Shown here piece after piece: positions 16,985-25,465 of a DNA stretch of 64,000 nt. Each line of letters opens with the position of its first letter. Position 1 is the stretch's first letter. Origin of the DNA: Sporosarcina sp. Marseille-Q4063. GTDB taxonomy: Bacteria > Bacillota > Bacilli > Bacillales_A > Planococcaceae. A program made the position numbers and the translations under genes. The DNA lies in NCBI RefSeq assembly GCF_018309085.1, contig NZ_CP070502.1:3219001-3283000 (forward strand). Direction: 5' to 3'. The notes beneath the pieces were generated by a model. The model ran no database searches, was not told the DNA's origin, and was given only the letters and a program-made list of their open reading frames with translations.

Positions 16985-18433
16985 ATGACAAAAAATATAC
17001 TGAAAAACTTTATTAACGGTGAATGGGTAGAGGCAAAAACAGAGAAGTATGAGCAAGTACCGAATCCAGCAACGGGTGAAATTTTAGCGGAAGTTCCAAT
17101 TTCAACTGCGGAAGATGTAAACGATGCAGTTCAGGCAGCATCAGAAGCGTTCCGTACGTGGAGTAAAACAGCTGTACCGAGAAGAGCACGGGTTTTATTC
17201 AAATATCAACAGCTTCTTGTAGACAATTGGGATGAACTTGCAGAATTGATCACAATTGAAAATGGAAAGAGTTTTAACGAAGCGCGCGGTGAAGTGCAAC
17301 GCGGAATCGAGTGTGTTGAATTTGCAGCAGGTGCTCCGTCTCTGATGATGGGGAAACAATTGCCTGATATCGCAACGAATATTGAGTCGGGTATGTACCG
17401 TTATCCAGTAGGGGTTGTTGGTGGAATTACACCGTTTAACTTCCCGATGATGGTACCTTGCTGGATGTTCCCGTTGGCGATTGCAATGGGTAACGCCTTT
17501 ATTCTGAAGCCTTCAGAAAGAACGCCGCTTCTTGCTAACCGCCTGGCGGAATTATTACAAGAAGCAGGTCTTCCAGACGGCGTATTTAACATTGTTCACG
17601 GTGCACATGACGTTGTAAATCGCATTCTTGAGCATGAAGATATTCCTGCAATTTCATTTGTAGGGTCAGAGCCAGTAGCGGAATATGTGTATAAAACAGG
17701 CGCAGGTTATGGGAAGCGCGTACAAGCATTGGCAGGCGCGAAAAATCACTCAATCGTCATGCCAGATGCAGATTTAGATGCATCTGTTAAAGAAATTATC
17801 GGTGCGGCTTACGGTTCAGCGGGTGAAAGATGCATGGCTTGTGCTGTAGTTGTTGCGGTTGGCGATGTTGCAGATCCGCTTATTGATAAATTAATGCAAG
17901 CTGCTGACGATATTAAAATCGGTAACGGAATGGACGACGGCGTATTCCTTGGCCCAGTTATCCGACCAGATCATAAAGAAAAAACAGCTAATTATATCGA
18001 AATAGGTCAAGAAGAAGGTGCAAAACTTCTACGTGATGGACGTGAAGACGAGTGTATGACAAATGATGGATACTTCATTGGGCCAACAATTTTCGATAAT
18101 GTGACATCAGAGATGAGAATTTGGAAAGAAGAAATTTTCGCTCCAGTTTTGTCGATTGTTCGTGTTGAAACGCTTGAAGAAGCAATTGAGCTCACGAATA
18201 AATCCGACTTCGGAAACGGAGCATGCCTATTTACACAAAGCGGTCATAGCGTTCGTTACTTCCGTGAAAACATCGAAGTTGGAATGCTCGGCGTCAACTT
18301 AGGAGTTCCTGCTCCAATGGCATTCTTCCCATTCTCGGGATGGAAAAACTCGTTCTACGGTGATTTGCATGCGAATGGATCAGACGGTGTAGAGTTTTAC
18401 ACGAGAAGAAAAATGTTAACAGCTCGTTGGTAA
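16985..18433 (+). CDS. CoA-acylating semialdehyde dehydrogenase, MmsA family (second copy)
   Basis: Paralogue of the dehydrogenase at 9068, 482 aa. Blocks: [51 protein letters not shown] (no general-base Glu, as in CoA-acylating MmsA), nucleophile Cys283 in GERCMACAV, and the C-terminal [23 protein letters not shown] precedes the ATG. It ends the sigma-54-controlled cassette and is followed by a terminator. It would convert a semialdehyde made by the iron alcohol dehydrogenase to an acyl-CoA. The GAKNH motif is closer to the classical MMSDH sequence than the GGGKN of the first copy, so the two may differ in substrate. Confidence 0.88.
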   Translation: MTKNILKNFINGEWVEAKTEKYEQVPNPATGEILAEVPISTAEDVNDAVQAASEAFRTWSKTAVPRRARVLFKYQQLLVDNWDELAELITIENGKSFNEARGEVQRGIECVEFAAGAPSLMMGKQLPDIATNIESGMYRYPVGVVGGITPFNFPMMVPCWMFPLAIAMGNAFILKPSERTPLLANRLAELLQEAGLPDGVFNIVHGAHDVVNRILEHEDIPAISFVGSEPVAEYVYKTGAGYGKRVQALAGAKNHSIVMPDADLDASVKEIIGAAYGSAGERCMACAVVVAVGDVADPLIDKLMQAADDIKIGNGMDDGVFLGPVIRPDHKEKTANYIEIGQEEGAKLLRDGREDECMTNDGYFIGPTIFDNVTSEMRIWKEEIFAPVLSIVRVETLEEAIELTNKSDFGNGACLFTQSGHSVRYFRENIEVGMLGVNLGVPAPMAFFPFSGWKNSFYGDLHANGSDGVEFYTRRKMLTARW

Positions 18434-18450
18434 AATAAATTGTAACTAAC

Positions 18451-18493
18451 AAAGGTTGCGAAGGAGAGTAATTCTCTTCCTTGCAACCTTTTT
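18451..18493 (+). terminator. Terminator after the second MmsA-like gene
   Basis: AAAGGTTGCGAAGGAGAG pairs with CTCTTCCTTGCAACCTTT around a short TAAT loop, followed by TTTTTC. The right half of this hairpin is copied at about 18707 (see the rpoN 3' duplication). Confidence 0.82.
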
Positions 18494-18549
18494 CAATACA
18501 TTAGATTTCTTTTCGCATTCTCTGATGAGGGAATGTTAAGTTCTTTTTT
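18462..18549 (+). repeat. Copy A of an ~85-bp duplication including the rpoN 3' end
   Basis: GAGAGTAATTCTCTTCCTT through TTAAGTTCTT matches 18706-18789 at roughly 88% by eye. The part from ~18504 repeats the last codons of rpoN (ELNIPSS on the minus strand) but is not attached to the gene. It ends in TTTTTTT directly at the GGTACC of element copy 5. Confidence 0.85.
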
Positions 18550-18550
18550 T

Positions 18551-18696
18551 GGTACCTGTGCAAGACACTTTTCAGTTAATACACTACAATTGCATAAATT
18601 GGGAAAGGGATACCGACTGTATAATACTTTGTCGGTATCCCTTTGTTTTTTTATTCGATGTCGTGAATTGTTATAATTGCACCTTGCACAGGTACC
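18551..18696 (+). repeat. GGTACC element copy 5, bracketed by a flank duplication
   Basis: Full-length copy with perfect stem GGGATACCGAC / GTCGGTATCCC. Unlike other copies it sits between two ~85-bp direct repeats (18462-18549 and 18706-18789). Confidence 0.94.
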
Positions 18697-18705
18697 TATC
18701 ATTAG

Positions 18706-18789
18706 GGAGAGTAATTCTCTTCCTTACAACCTTTTTAAATTCACATTAAATTTCTTTTCGCATTCTCGATGAAGGAATATTAAGTTCTT
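18706..18789 (+). repeat. Copy B of the duplication, containing the true rpoN 3' end
   Basis: Second copy of the duplicated flank, running into rpoN. Its inner boundary in rpoN is CCGGTACTT, which resembles the element end GGTACC at the equivalent point of copy A. Confidence 0.83.
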
Positions 18790-20041
18790 CCCGGTACTTA
18801 CTGATTGTTCGTCTAGAAATCGTAATGCCTTTTTCCGCTTTAAAATAATCAGCTATTTTTTGATCGGATAGCGGTTTTTGTTTGTTTTCATTTTCAATAA
18901 GACCCTTTAAAAGCGCTTTCATTTTTGATTGCGAAATGTCGTTGCCATCTGTCATTTCTAGTTTTGAAGTGAATAACATTCGTAAATCAAAGGAACCTTT
19001 CGGTGTTTGAAGTACTTTATTCGTCGTAGCACGGCTAACGGTTGATTCATGCATATCAATCTCATCAGCGACTTCCTTTAACGTAAGCGGTTTTAATGCG
19101 ATAAAACCATCTGTGAAAAAGGCTTCTTGCTTCTTAATGATGACTTTCATAATTTTAATGATCGTTTGACGGCGTTGTTCGATACTGCTAATTAACCAAT
19201 TATAACTTGCCGTTTTGTCGCGAATGTATTTTGACGTTTCGTCGTTTGAAGTAAGTGTATTTGTATAGTTATTCGTAAAATGTATTGTCGGTAAGTAACT
19301 ATCATTTAAATAAAATGAAATGCCTGTTTCTTTGGATTCTATGATTATATCAGGATTCAAATACTGTGCTGAAAAATCAGACAAGGAAACGCAAGGTTTT
19401 GGATGTAAGGTTTTAATAAAGTCAGTTATTTCTTTTACTTTCTCTAGCGAAATATTCATTCCAGAGGCTATTTCGTTCCATTTGCGATTTGCTAAAAGGT
19501 CCAAATGATTTTTAATTAAAGATTCCGCCAATTTTTGTTGCGGAAATTCGTATGTAATTTGTAAAAGTAAGCATTCTTTTAAATTTCGAGCACCTATCCC
19601 AATCGGACCAAGTTGTTGAAGAAGATGGATCCCTCGTGTAATTTCCGCTTCGTCAAAAGAGGCGAAGTCATTTTCTGTAAGATTAAAATAACCATTATCG
19701 TCTATATTATATAGAATGAACCGGGCAATTTTTTGATCCTGGGAATCCGTAAATAAGAGCTTCGCTTGTTCAACTAATTTAGCGCGCATCCCGATATCAT
19801 CACTTTTAATCAGATCCATCGGCGACTGAGAAGTACTAGTTGATCTTGGATTCCTTGTTCTTTCCTCATAAGAATGATCTTTCGGGTGTTCTTCCAATTG
19901 TATTAATGGGTTTTCCATCTCTTGTTCTTTTAAATATTCATAAAGTTCATGCGTGGAATACTGTAATAATTCAATGGCTTGTCTTAATTCGACGGTCATC
20001 GTTAGATTCTGCGTTTGTTTTTGTTGGAGAACGAGTTCCAA
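18746..20041 (-). CDS. rpoN: RNA polymerase sigma-54 factor (RpoN/SigL)
   Basis: Alternative sigma factor of 431 aa recognising -24/-12 promoters and requiring AAA+ activators. The N-terminal activator-interacting Gln-rich region spans ~1-45 (LQQKQTQNLTMTVELRQAIELLQYS); the core-binding region ~80-270; the C-terminal DNA-binding region ends in the RpoN box SRRTISKYRE (~414-423). Start is TTG 20041 with GGAGGAG 8 bp before it. It is convergent with the sigma-54 cassette and flanked by both activators of this window, so factor, activators and target promoters form one local regulatory block. Its last codons are duplicated beyond element copy 5. Confidence 0.95.
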   Translation of the reverse strand: MELVLQQKQTQNLTMTVELRQAIELLQYSTHELYEYLKEQEMENPLIQLEEHPKDHSYEERTRNPRSTSTSQSPMDLIKSDDIGMRAKLVEQAKLLFTDSQDQKIARFILYNIDDNGYFNLTENDFASFDEAEITRGIHLLQQLGPIGIGARNLKECLLLQITYEFPQQKLAESLIKNHLDLLANRKWNEIASGMNISLEKVKEITDFIKTLHPKPCVSLSDFSAQYLNPDIIIESKETGISFYLNDSYLPTIHFTNNYTNTLTSNDETSKYIRDKTASYNWLISSIEQRRQTIIKIMKVIIKKQEAFFTDGFIALKPLTLKEVADEIDMHESTVSRATTNKVLQTPKGSFDLRMLFTSKLEMTDGNDISQSKMKALLKGLIENENKQKPLSDQKIADYFKAEKGITISRRTISKYREELNIPSSRMRKEI

Positions 20042-20087
20042 GTATTTCTCCTCCTCTTACTTGTACTTCCTAGCGTGATTATTCCTA

Positions 20088-20099
20088 TCTATTATATCA
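20088..20099 (-). promoter_or_regulatory. Extended -10 promoter of rpoN
   Basis: On the minus strand TGATATAATAG gives TGn-TATAAT (hexamer 20096-20091), about 50 bp before the TTG start. The -35 is weak. Confidence 0.6.
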
Positions 20100-20131
20100 T
20101 AGTCGAAACTGTAGCAAGGCCGAATTTTTTA

Positions 20132-20277
20132 GGTACCTGTGCAAGAAACTATTCCAACAATACACTACAATTGCATAAAGTGAGAAGGGGATACCGATTG
20201 CATAACACTTTGTCGGTATCCTTTTGATTGTTTATTCGGAATCGTGAATAGTCATAATTGCACCTTGCACAGGTACC
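20132..20277 (+). repeat. GGTACC element copy 6
   Basis: Full-length copy of the left-arm subtype AGAAACTATTCCAACAATACACT. It lies between the starts-side of rpoN and the 3' end of the second activator gene. Confidence 0.93.
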
Positions 20278-20316
20278 TATTATTGAATAGTCATAATTGC
20301 ACCTTGCACAGGTACC
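20278..20316 (+). repeat. Tandem 39-bp duplicate of the element right end (copy 6)
   Basis: GAATAGTCATAATTGCACC..CAGGTACCTATTA of the element plus its flank is repeated once in tandem. It is the longest right-end duplication in the window. Confidence 0.88.
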
Positions 20317-20332
20317 TATTAATTCTCTGTAT

Positions 20333-22447
20333 TTATTCCGTCAGTTGATATTGTTTGATTTTAGCGTAGAGCCAAGTTCTGCTGATGCCGAGAATCCGAC
20401 TTGCTTGTGATTTATTTCCTCCGGCTTCCTGAAGTGCCGTTTGAATAAGTTCTTTTTCCGTTTTTTCCATCGAACTGATAAAGGATTCGCTAGTAATCTT
20501 CTTTAGAGTGGACAATTGATGCTCCAGTTGTTCGCTATTCACATGTAGCCGTGCATGGATGGAGTCGGGAAGCTGTTCAATATCGATATAGTGATTCTGT
20601 GTTAAGTTAGCGGCCCTTTCTAATAAGTTTTGAAGCTCACGTATATTTCCAGGCCAATTATAGTTCAATAGTTTCGTCAGTGAGGAATGGGTGATGCCGT
20701 TTAATTGGAATCCGGATTGATTGAGATGGGAAATGATAGAGTTGACGATGTCAGGCATGTCCTCCATCCGGTCACGTAAGGGCGGAATTTCAATCCGCAT
20801 GATATTTAATCTGTAATAAAGATCCTCCCTAAACTTACCTTCTGCAATAAGCTGTTCTAGGTTCTGGTTAGTTGCGGCAATTATTTTCGTATCTAGCTGA
20901 AATGTTCGGTTACTGCCGACTGGTTCATACTCTTTTTCTTGTAGCACCCGCAACATTTTTGTTTGAAGCTGTAACGGCATATCACCGATTTCATCGAGAA
21001 ATAAAGTACCGTTTTGTGCCATTTCTAGTTTCCCTTTTTTACCGCCTTTTTTTGCGCCGGTGAAGGCCCCTTCCGCGTAGCCGAAAAATTCCGATTCGAG
21101 TAATTCATTGGGAATGGCGGCGCAATTTACTTGAACAAACATTCCCGTCTGTTGAGAAGCCGCATGGATACCATGTGCGAATAACTCTTTTCCTGTTCCG
21201 CTTTCTCCAAGTAAAAGCACGGTTGAACGGCTGCGAGATGCTGCCAATGCCTCCGTTTTCGCCCGGCGAATCGGCTGCGAGTCTCCGACGATATCGGCCA
21301 AGGAGTATTTAGTTCCCCTGATTTGATTTAATTCCTTCTGATAATAGGTGATTTGTTGTTCCAGCCTATTAACCTTTTGTAGGGCACCCTGTAATTGAAT
21401 CAATCCTTGGTAGGTGATTTTGCAAATGGCGCCTACATTTATATTTTCATCTTTTATGGGTAGTACAGTAATTAACGATTGTGTGTCTCCAATCAACTTT
21501 GGAACATTATTCAATGTCACCCCTGTTCGTACGACCTCTTCTAGACCGAGATCCGGAAAGGTTTGGGTGATGGATTTTCCTAATAAATCTTCTTCAGTCA
21601 TGTTGTAAAGATCGCAAAAACCTTTGTTGACCATTGTGATTTCCATCTGTTTATCCACAAGAATAATGCCATCATACGCCAATTCCACGACGGATCGCAG
21701 TTTTTCCTCCCATTCTTTCGAAAACTCCAAATCCTTGGCAGTTTCCTCGAGTTTTGTCATGTCTTCCATCAATACCATTGATCCAATCAATTTATTATTT
21801 TCTACTATTGGGTAACATTTGACAAATAAGCTATGTCCATTCATGTCTAATTTTATTTTTGCCTCATCTTCTTCATTTTTCAGTACATCATTCAATAGTT
21901 CGAGAATTGGTTTGTCAATATCCCGTTCGCCAAATGTGCTATTATCCGCGGACAATTGTAGAAAAAAACTAGCTAGCGGATTAATAGATATGATATTAAA
22001 CTGCGTGTCGACCGAAAAAAGTCCGAAATTCAAGTTATGAAAAATCAATTCCAATTCTGATTCCATACGACCATAAACTTTGTCGTACAAATAGAGGATT
22101 TCAGAAGTAGACATAATACCAATGGGTTCTCGTTTTTCATTGAGAACGGGTGCGTGTCCTAACTGATTTTCTAACAGAAATTTTCGGGTTTCCGCAACTG
22201 TATATTCAGGTGTTAGATAGATTGGTTTTTCGTTGATGAAGGAACGTATGGAATGTTCGAATGCATGTCCATTATCTAGTGCTTGGATTAACCTGTTCTT
22301 CGTTAAAATACCAAAAAGTTGTCCGTTGCTATGAATCACTGGAATAATATGCAACTTCGTACGGGCAAAACTTTGAAGTGCCTGCTGGATGGTGTCCGTA
22401 TTTCGGCATACGGGAAAATCCTTCGACATGACCTCATGTATTAGCAT
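20333..22447 (-). CDS. Sigma-54-dependent activator with CBS pair, two PAS and AAA+ domains (second)
   Basis: Enhancer-binding protein of 704 aa. Domains: CBS pair (~1-115; IIPVIHSNGQLFGILT, APVLNEKREPIGIMST), PAS-1 (~130-240; HNLNFGLFSVDTQFN), a short coiled linker, PAS-2 (~255-360; AYDGIILVDKQMEITMVN), AAA+ (~385-620) with LGESGTGKE, GAFTGAKKGG and FLDEIGDMP, and a Fis-type helix-turn-helix at the end (NKSQASRILGISRTWLYAKI). Start MLIHEVMSK at 22447 is preferred: AAAGG lies 9 bp upstream, while the ATG at 22456 abuts it. It is divergent from the acyl-CoA cluster and its -24/-12 promoter, which it most likely activates. The two PAS domains probably sense an acid or acyl-CoA (inference). Confidence 0.93.
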   Translation of the reverse strand: MLIHEVMSKDFPVCRNTDTIQQALQSFARTKLHIIPVIHSNGQLFGILTKNRLIQALDNGHAFEHSIRSFINEKPIYLTPEYTVAETRKFLLENQLGHAPVLNEKREPIGIMSTSEILYLYDKVYGRMESELELIFHNLNFGLFSVDTQFNIISINPLASFFLQLSADNSTFGERDIDKPILELLNDVLKNEEDEAKIKLDMNGHSLFVKCYPIVENNKLIGSMVLMEDMTKLEETAKDLEFSKEWEEKLRSVVELAYDGIILVDKQMEITMVNKGFCDLYNMTEEDLLGKSITQTFPDLGLEEVVRTGVTLNNVPKLIGDTQSLITVLPIKDENINVGAICKITYQGLIQLQGALQKVNRLEQQITYYQKELNQIRGTKYSLADIVGDSQPIRRAKTEALAASRSRSTVLLLGESGTGKELFAHGIHAASQQTGMFVQVNCAAIPNELLESEFFGYAEGAFTGAKKGGKKGKLEMAQNGTLFLDEIGDMPLQLQTKMLRVLQEKEYEPVGSNRTFQLDTKIIAATNQNLEQLIAEGKFREDLYYRLNIMRIEIPPLRDRMEDMPDIVNSIISHLNQSGFQLNGITHSSLTKLLNYNWPGNIRELQNLLERAANLTQNHYIDIEQLPDSIHARLHVNSEQLEHQLSTLKKITSESFISSMEKTEKELIQTALQEAGGNKSQASRILGISRTWLYAKIKQYQLTE

Positions 22448-22509
22448 AGATTTCATCCTTTCAGAACTATATTCATTGTATAGTAGTATACCAAATAATC
22501 AAACAAGTC

Positions 22510-22569
22510 ACTTTACACTTTTCGTTAACAAAAGTTTACACTTTACAACATTTGTTAAGTTTTGTTTAC
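22510..22569 (+). promoter_or_regulatory. Candidate enhancer: tandem 30-bp repeat with palindrome
   Basis: Two abutting 30-bp units, 22510-22539 and 22540-22569, both begin ACTTTACA, carry GTTAA at the same offset and end GTTTAC. The first contains a palindrome, CTTTTCGTTAACAAAAG (22518-22534). A 30-bp period places both on one DNA face, 55-115 bp before the -24 element, the usual enhancer position for a sigma-54 activator. Confidence 0.6.
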
Positions 22570-22623
22570 GCATCCGCATGTGCCAAATCAATACGATGCC
22601 ATAGTTTTCGTTCTTTTGGTGAT

Positions 22624-22640
22624 TGGCATGAATCTTGCAA
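22624..22640 (+). promoter_or_regulatory. Sigma-54 (-24/-12) promoter of the acyl-CoA cluster
   Basis: TTGGCATGAATCTTGCA has GG at 22625-22626 and GC at 22637-22638 with 10 bp between. It shares TTGGCATG and CTTGCAA with the promoter at 14355. Start predicted near 22650. Confidence 0.87.
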
Positions 22641-22678
22641 CTAAGTTAGGTATAGCTCGAATATAAAATGAGAGGTAT

Positions 22679-23113
22679 GTGATAAAGGTGAAATATAACG
22701 AATTCCAAGTGGCGCAGAAGTTTGAAGCTGAGTCCGCGACAATAACTAAAGAAGAAATCGTTGAATTCGCATTGAAGTATGATCCTCAGTACATGCATAT
22801 TGATGAGAAAAAAGCCCGAGAAAGTAGATTTGGTAGTATCATCGCCTCCGGTATGCACACGTTATCCGTCACTTGGAATTCATGGGTGCAGCTCGGACTT
22901 TTCGGGGATGATGTAATTGCGGGCGTGAGTATTCAAAAGGTGAAATTCCACAGGCCAGTTTTTGCGGAAGATTGCTTAAGCGTCAAAATAGAAATTATCG
23001 ACATGGAGCAAAGAAAACCCGATTGCGGAGCCATCACGCTATATCTGTCAACATACAATCAAAATAATGACTTAGTACTTGAAGCAGAAGTCACCGGACT
23101 TATACAAGTTTAA
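22679..23113 (+). CDS. MaoC-like hot-dog acyl-CoA dehydratase/thioesterase
   Basis: Single hot-dog domain protein of 144 aa. The MaoC signature region is EFALKYDPQYMHIDEKKARESRFG followed by IIASGMHTLS; the Asp and His of DPQYMHID are the (R)-enoyl-CoA hydratase catalytic pair. C-terminal strands VSIQKVKFHRPVF and LVLEAEVTGLIQV complete the fold. The start is uncertain: GTG 22679 is close to AGAGG (3 bp) and GTG 22688 is 12 bp away. First gene of the sigma-54 acyl-CoA unit. It likely hydrates a 2-enoyl-CoA, perhaps replacing the atypical crotonase downstream. Confidence 0.82.
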   Translation: MIKVKYNEFQVAQKFEAESATITKEEIVEFALKYDPQYMHIDEKKARESRFGSIIASGMHTLSVTWNSWVQLGLFGDDVIAGVSIQKVKFHRPVFAEDCLSVKIEIIDMEQRKPDCGAITLYLSTYNQNNDLVLEAEVTGLIQV

Positions 23114-23128
23114 GAGGGGGAATTGAAG

Positions 23129-24277
23129 ATGAAGCAGGTTAATGAATTATTATTATTTCGTAAATCTATACAAGCATTTGCGAAGAAGTATATAGAAGCT
23201 GATTATTTGAAATGGGAAGAGGAAGGAAATATTCCAAGAGAAATTTGGAACAAGTTGGGCGAGGAAGGCTTTCTTTGTGTAGATATTCCAGAGAACTACG
23301 GCGGTTTAGGTGCACCTTATGTGTTTTCTTCCTTAATCGTGGAAGAATTGAATCGGTTAGGCTATACATCGATTGCGGTGAATTTGTCAGTACACTCCAA
23401 TATTATTGCCCATTACATACTAAGCTCAGGTACAGATGAACAAAAAAACAAATACTTACCGAAAATGGCAGCTGGTGAAATGGTCGGCGCCATTGCAATG
23501 ACGGAGCCGAATACAGGAAGCGATCTCCAAGGAATCAAAACAAATGCAAGCCTCATGAAGGATGAATCTGGTTATATTCTAAATGGTTCCAAGACCTTCG
23601 TCAGCAATGGCCAGCATTGTGATTTTGTGATTGTGGTTGCACGGACAGATTTGGAGGTTGCAGCTTCTAGAGGAACTACGCTATTCATTGTAGATATTCC
23701 AACAGGCGGGCTTGAACGTGGGAAAAATCTTGATAAAATCGGACTTTTATCTTGTGACACATCTGAAATGTTTTTAGAGGATGTACATGCATCGAAACAG
23801 ACTATATTAGGTGAGGTGAATCAAGGATTCATCACGTTAATGAAAGAATTGCCGAGAGAGCGACTCACCATTGCAATTGGTGCGTTAGGTGCGTTGGAGG
23901 GAGCCTTGGAGCTAACTATAGCGTATGTCAAAGAACGGAAAGCCTTTGGACAATCAATTAGTAATTTCCAAAATACACGTTTTAAAATTGCTGAAATGAT
24001 GACGGTAGCAAGAGTAAATCGTGCATTTGTCCAAGAATGCCTCGATTTGCTTGATAAAGGAGAACTTGATACGGAGACAGCCAGTATGGCGAAACTCTCT
24101 TGCACAGAGGCTCAAGGGAAAATTACCGATCAATGCTTGCAATTATTTGGCGGATACGGCTATATGCGCGAATATCCAATCGGACGTGCTTTTGTAGATG
24201 CGAGGGTCCAACGAATTTACGGGGGAACTTCGGAGATTATGAAGGAAATTATTGGTCGAGGTATTTTCAAGGAATAA
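23129..24277 (+). CDS. Acyl-CoA dehydrogenase, LCAD/isovaleryl-type
   Basis: FAD enzyme of 382 aa that introduces the alpha,beta double bond. AIAMTEPNTGSDLQGIKT is the FAD/substrate signature; RKAFGQSISNFQ and QLFGGYGYMREYPIGRAF follow. The C-terminal loop is IYGGTSEIMKE, without the IYEGT catalytic Glu of short/medium-chain enzymes; instead Glu in ELPRERLTIA occupies the position used by long-chain and isovaleryl-CoA dehydrogenases. That suggests long or branched substrates. Start ATG 23129 lies 8 bp after AGAGGGGG; the TTG at 23123 is too close. It needs an electron-transfer flavoprotein, not encoded here. Confidence 0.9.
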   Translation: MKQVNELLLFRKSIQAFAKKYIEADYLKWEEEGNIPREIWNKLGEEGFLCVDIPENYGGLGAPYVFSSLIVEELNRLGYTSIAVNLSVHSNIIAHYILSSGTDEQKNKYLPKMAAGEMVGAIAMTEPNTGSDLQGIKTNASLMKDESGYILNGSKTFVSNGQHCDFVIVVARTDLEVAASRGTTLFIVDIPTGGLERGKNLDKIGLLSCDTSEMFLEDVHASKQTILGEVNQGFITLMKELPRERLTIAIGALGALEGALELTIAYVKERKAFGQSISNFQNTRFKIAEMMTVARVNRAFVQECLDLLDKGELDTETASMAKLSCTEAQGKITDQCLQLFGGYGYMREYPIGRAFVDARVQRIYGGTSEIMKEIIGRGIFKE

Positions 24278-24300
24278 ATAATTATTTAGGAGGATATGGA

Positions 24301-25449
24301 ATGGGAATTTTAAAAGGACTGAAGGTATTAGACTTTTCCACGCTGTTGCCAGGTCCTTTCGCTACATTGATGTTAGCGGATATGGGGGCAGACGTCATTC
24401 ACGTGGAGTCCCCAACCCGGGTAGATATGGTCCGAACAATGGAACCGGTAGATAGAGAGGGGATTTCAGCAGCCCATCGTCATTTAAATCGGTCGAAAAA
24501 GTCTTTGGCGCTTGATTTGAAAAATCCTGAATCAATAGACGTGATCCATTCTTTACTTCAAGAGTATGACATCGTGATTGAACAATTCCGACCTGGCGTC
24601 ATGACTAGATTGGGACTGGATTATGAATCACTTAAGAAAATCAATCCAAGGATTATCTATTGTTCGATAACAGGCTATGGGCAGACCGGACCTTTTGCCA
24701 ATCGAGCTGGGCATGATTCGAATTACTTATCGGTTGCGGGTGTTATGGATTATTCACGTCGCAAGGGAGAACGTCCTCCGGTATTAGGTGTCCAAGTGGC
24801 CGATATTGCGGGCGGCTCCTTGCATTCCGTTGTCGGTATTTTGGCTGCTGTTTATCACCGTGAAAAGACGGGGGAAGGGCAATTCATTGATATAAGTATG
24901 ACTGATGCGAGCTTTTCTTTGAATGCTCTCTACGGTTCGGGTTATTTGGCACATGGTGTGGAACCGCAACCTGAAAACCTGACGCTAAATGGCGGTGAGT
25001 TCTATGACTATTACGAAACGAAAGATGGCCGTTTCTTTTCAGTCGGAAGTCTTGAGCCGCCGTTCCGGAAGATGCTTTGCGAGTCACTTGGCGCAGTTGA
25101 ATTAATTGGAATAGCGTTTAGTGAGAATCAAGAAGATAAAGCGAAGTTCAAAGAGGAAGTGGCAACAAGGTTTTTAACGAAAGACTTCCATGAATGGTTG
25201 GAAATTTTTAATGATGAGTTTGACGGCTGTGTGGAACCGGTGCTGACGTTTGCGGAAGCATCCGAACATCCTCAAATCAAAGCGAGGGAAATGATTATTG
25301 AAGTGCCAAATGAAAATGGGACGATGCAAAAACAAATCGCCTTCCCAATCAAATTCTCTACAAACCCTGCTGTTTATCGACAAACAGGCGGGCAAGTAGG
25401 CGAACACAATGAGGCAATATTACGCGATTATGGTTATTTGAAAAGTTAA
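24301..25449 (+). CDS. CaiB/BaiF family protein, alpha-methylacyl-CoA racemase-like
   Basis: Class III CoA-transferase fold, 382 aa. The AMACR-type features are clear: DFSTLLPGPFATLMLADMGADVI at the N-terminus, His138 in GHDSNYLS and Asp168 in QVADIAGGS spaced 30 residues apart exactly like His126/Asp156 of the mycobacterial racemase, and the late EFYDYYETKDGRFFSVGSLEP block of racemases. It would epimerise (2R)- to (2S)-2-methylacyl-CoA so that beta-oxidation can proceed. ATG 24301 follows AGGAGG. The longer open frame from 24100 overlaps the acyl-CoA dehydrogenase and is not coding. Neighbouring HSD10-like dehydrogenase supports branched-chain substrates. Confidence 0.87.
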   Translation: MGILKGLKVLDFSTLLPGPFATLMLADMGADVIHVESPTRVDMVRTMEPVDREGISAAHRHLNRSKKSLALDLKNPESIDVIHSLLQEYDIVIEQFRPGVMTRLGLDYESLKKINPRIIYCSITGYGQTGPFANRAGHDSNYLSVAGVMDYSRRKGERPPVLGVQVADIAGGSLHSVVGILAAVYHREKTGEGQFIDISMTDASFSLNALYGSGYLAHGVEPQPENLTLNGGEFYDYYETKDGRFFSVGSLEPPFRKMLCESLGAVELIGIAFSENQEDKAKFKEEVATRFLTKDFHEWLEIFNDEFDGCVEPVLTFAEASEHPQIKAREMIIEVPNENGTMQKQIAFPIKFSTNPAVYRQTGGQVGEHNEAILRDYGYLKS

Positions 25450-25465
25450 ATAGGGGGCTATCAGT

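Noticed and set aside
24100..24300. N-terminal extension of the racemase-like gene
   Set aside because: It overlaps the acyl-CoA dehydrogenase gene in another frame; AGGAGG and ATG 24301 define the start.
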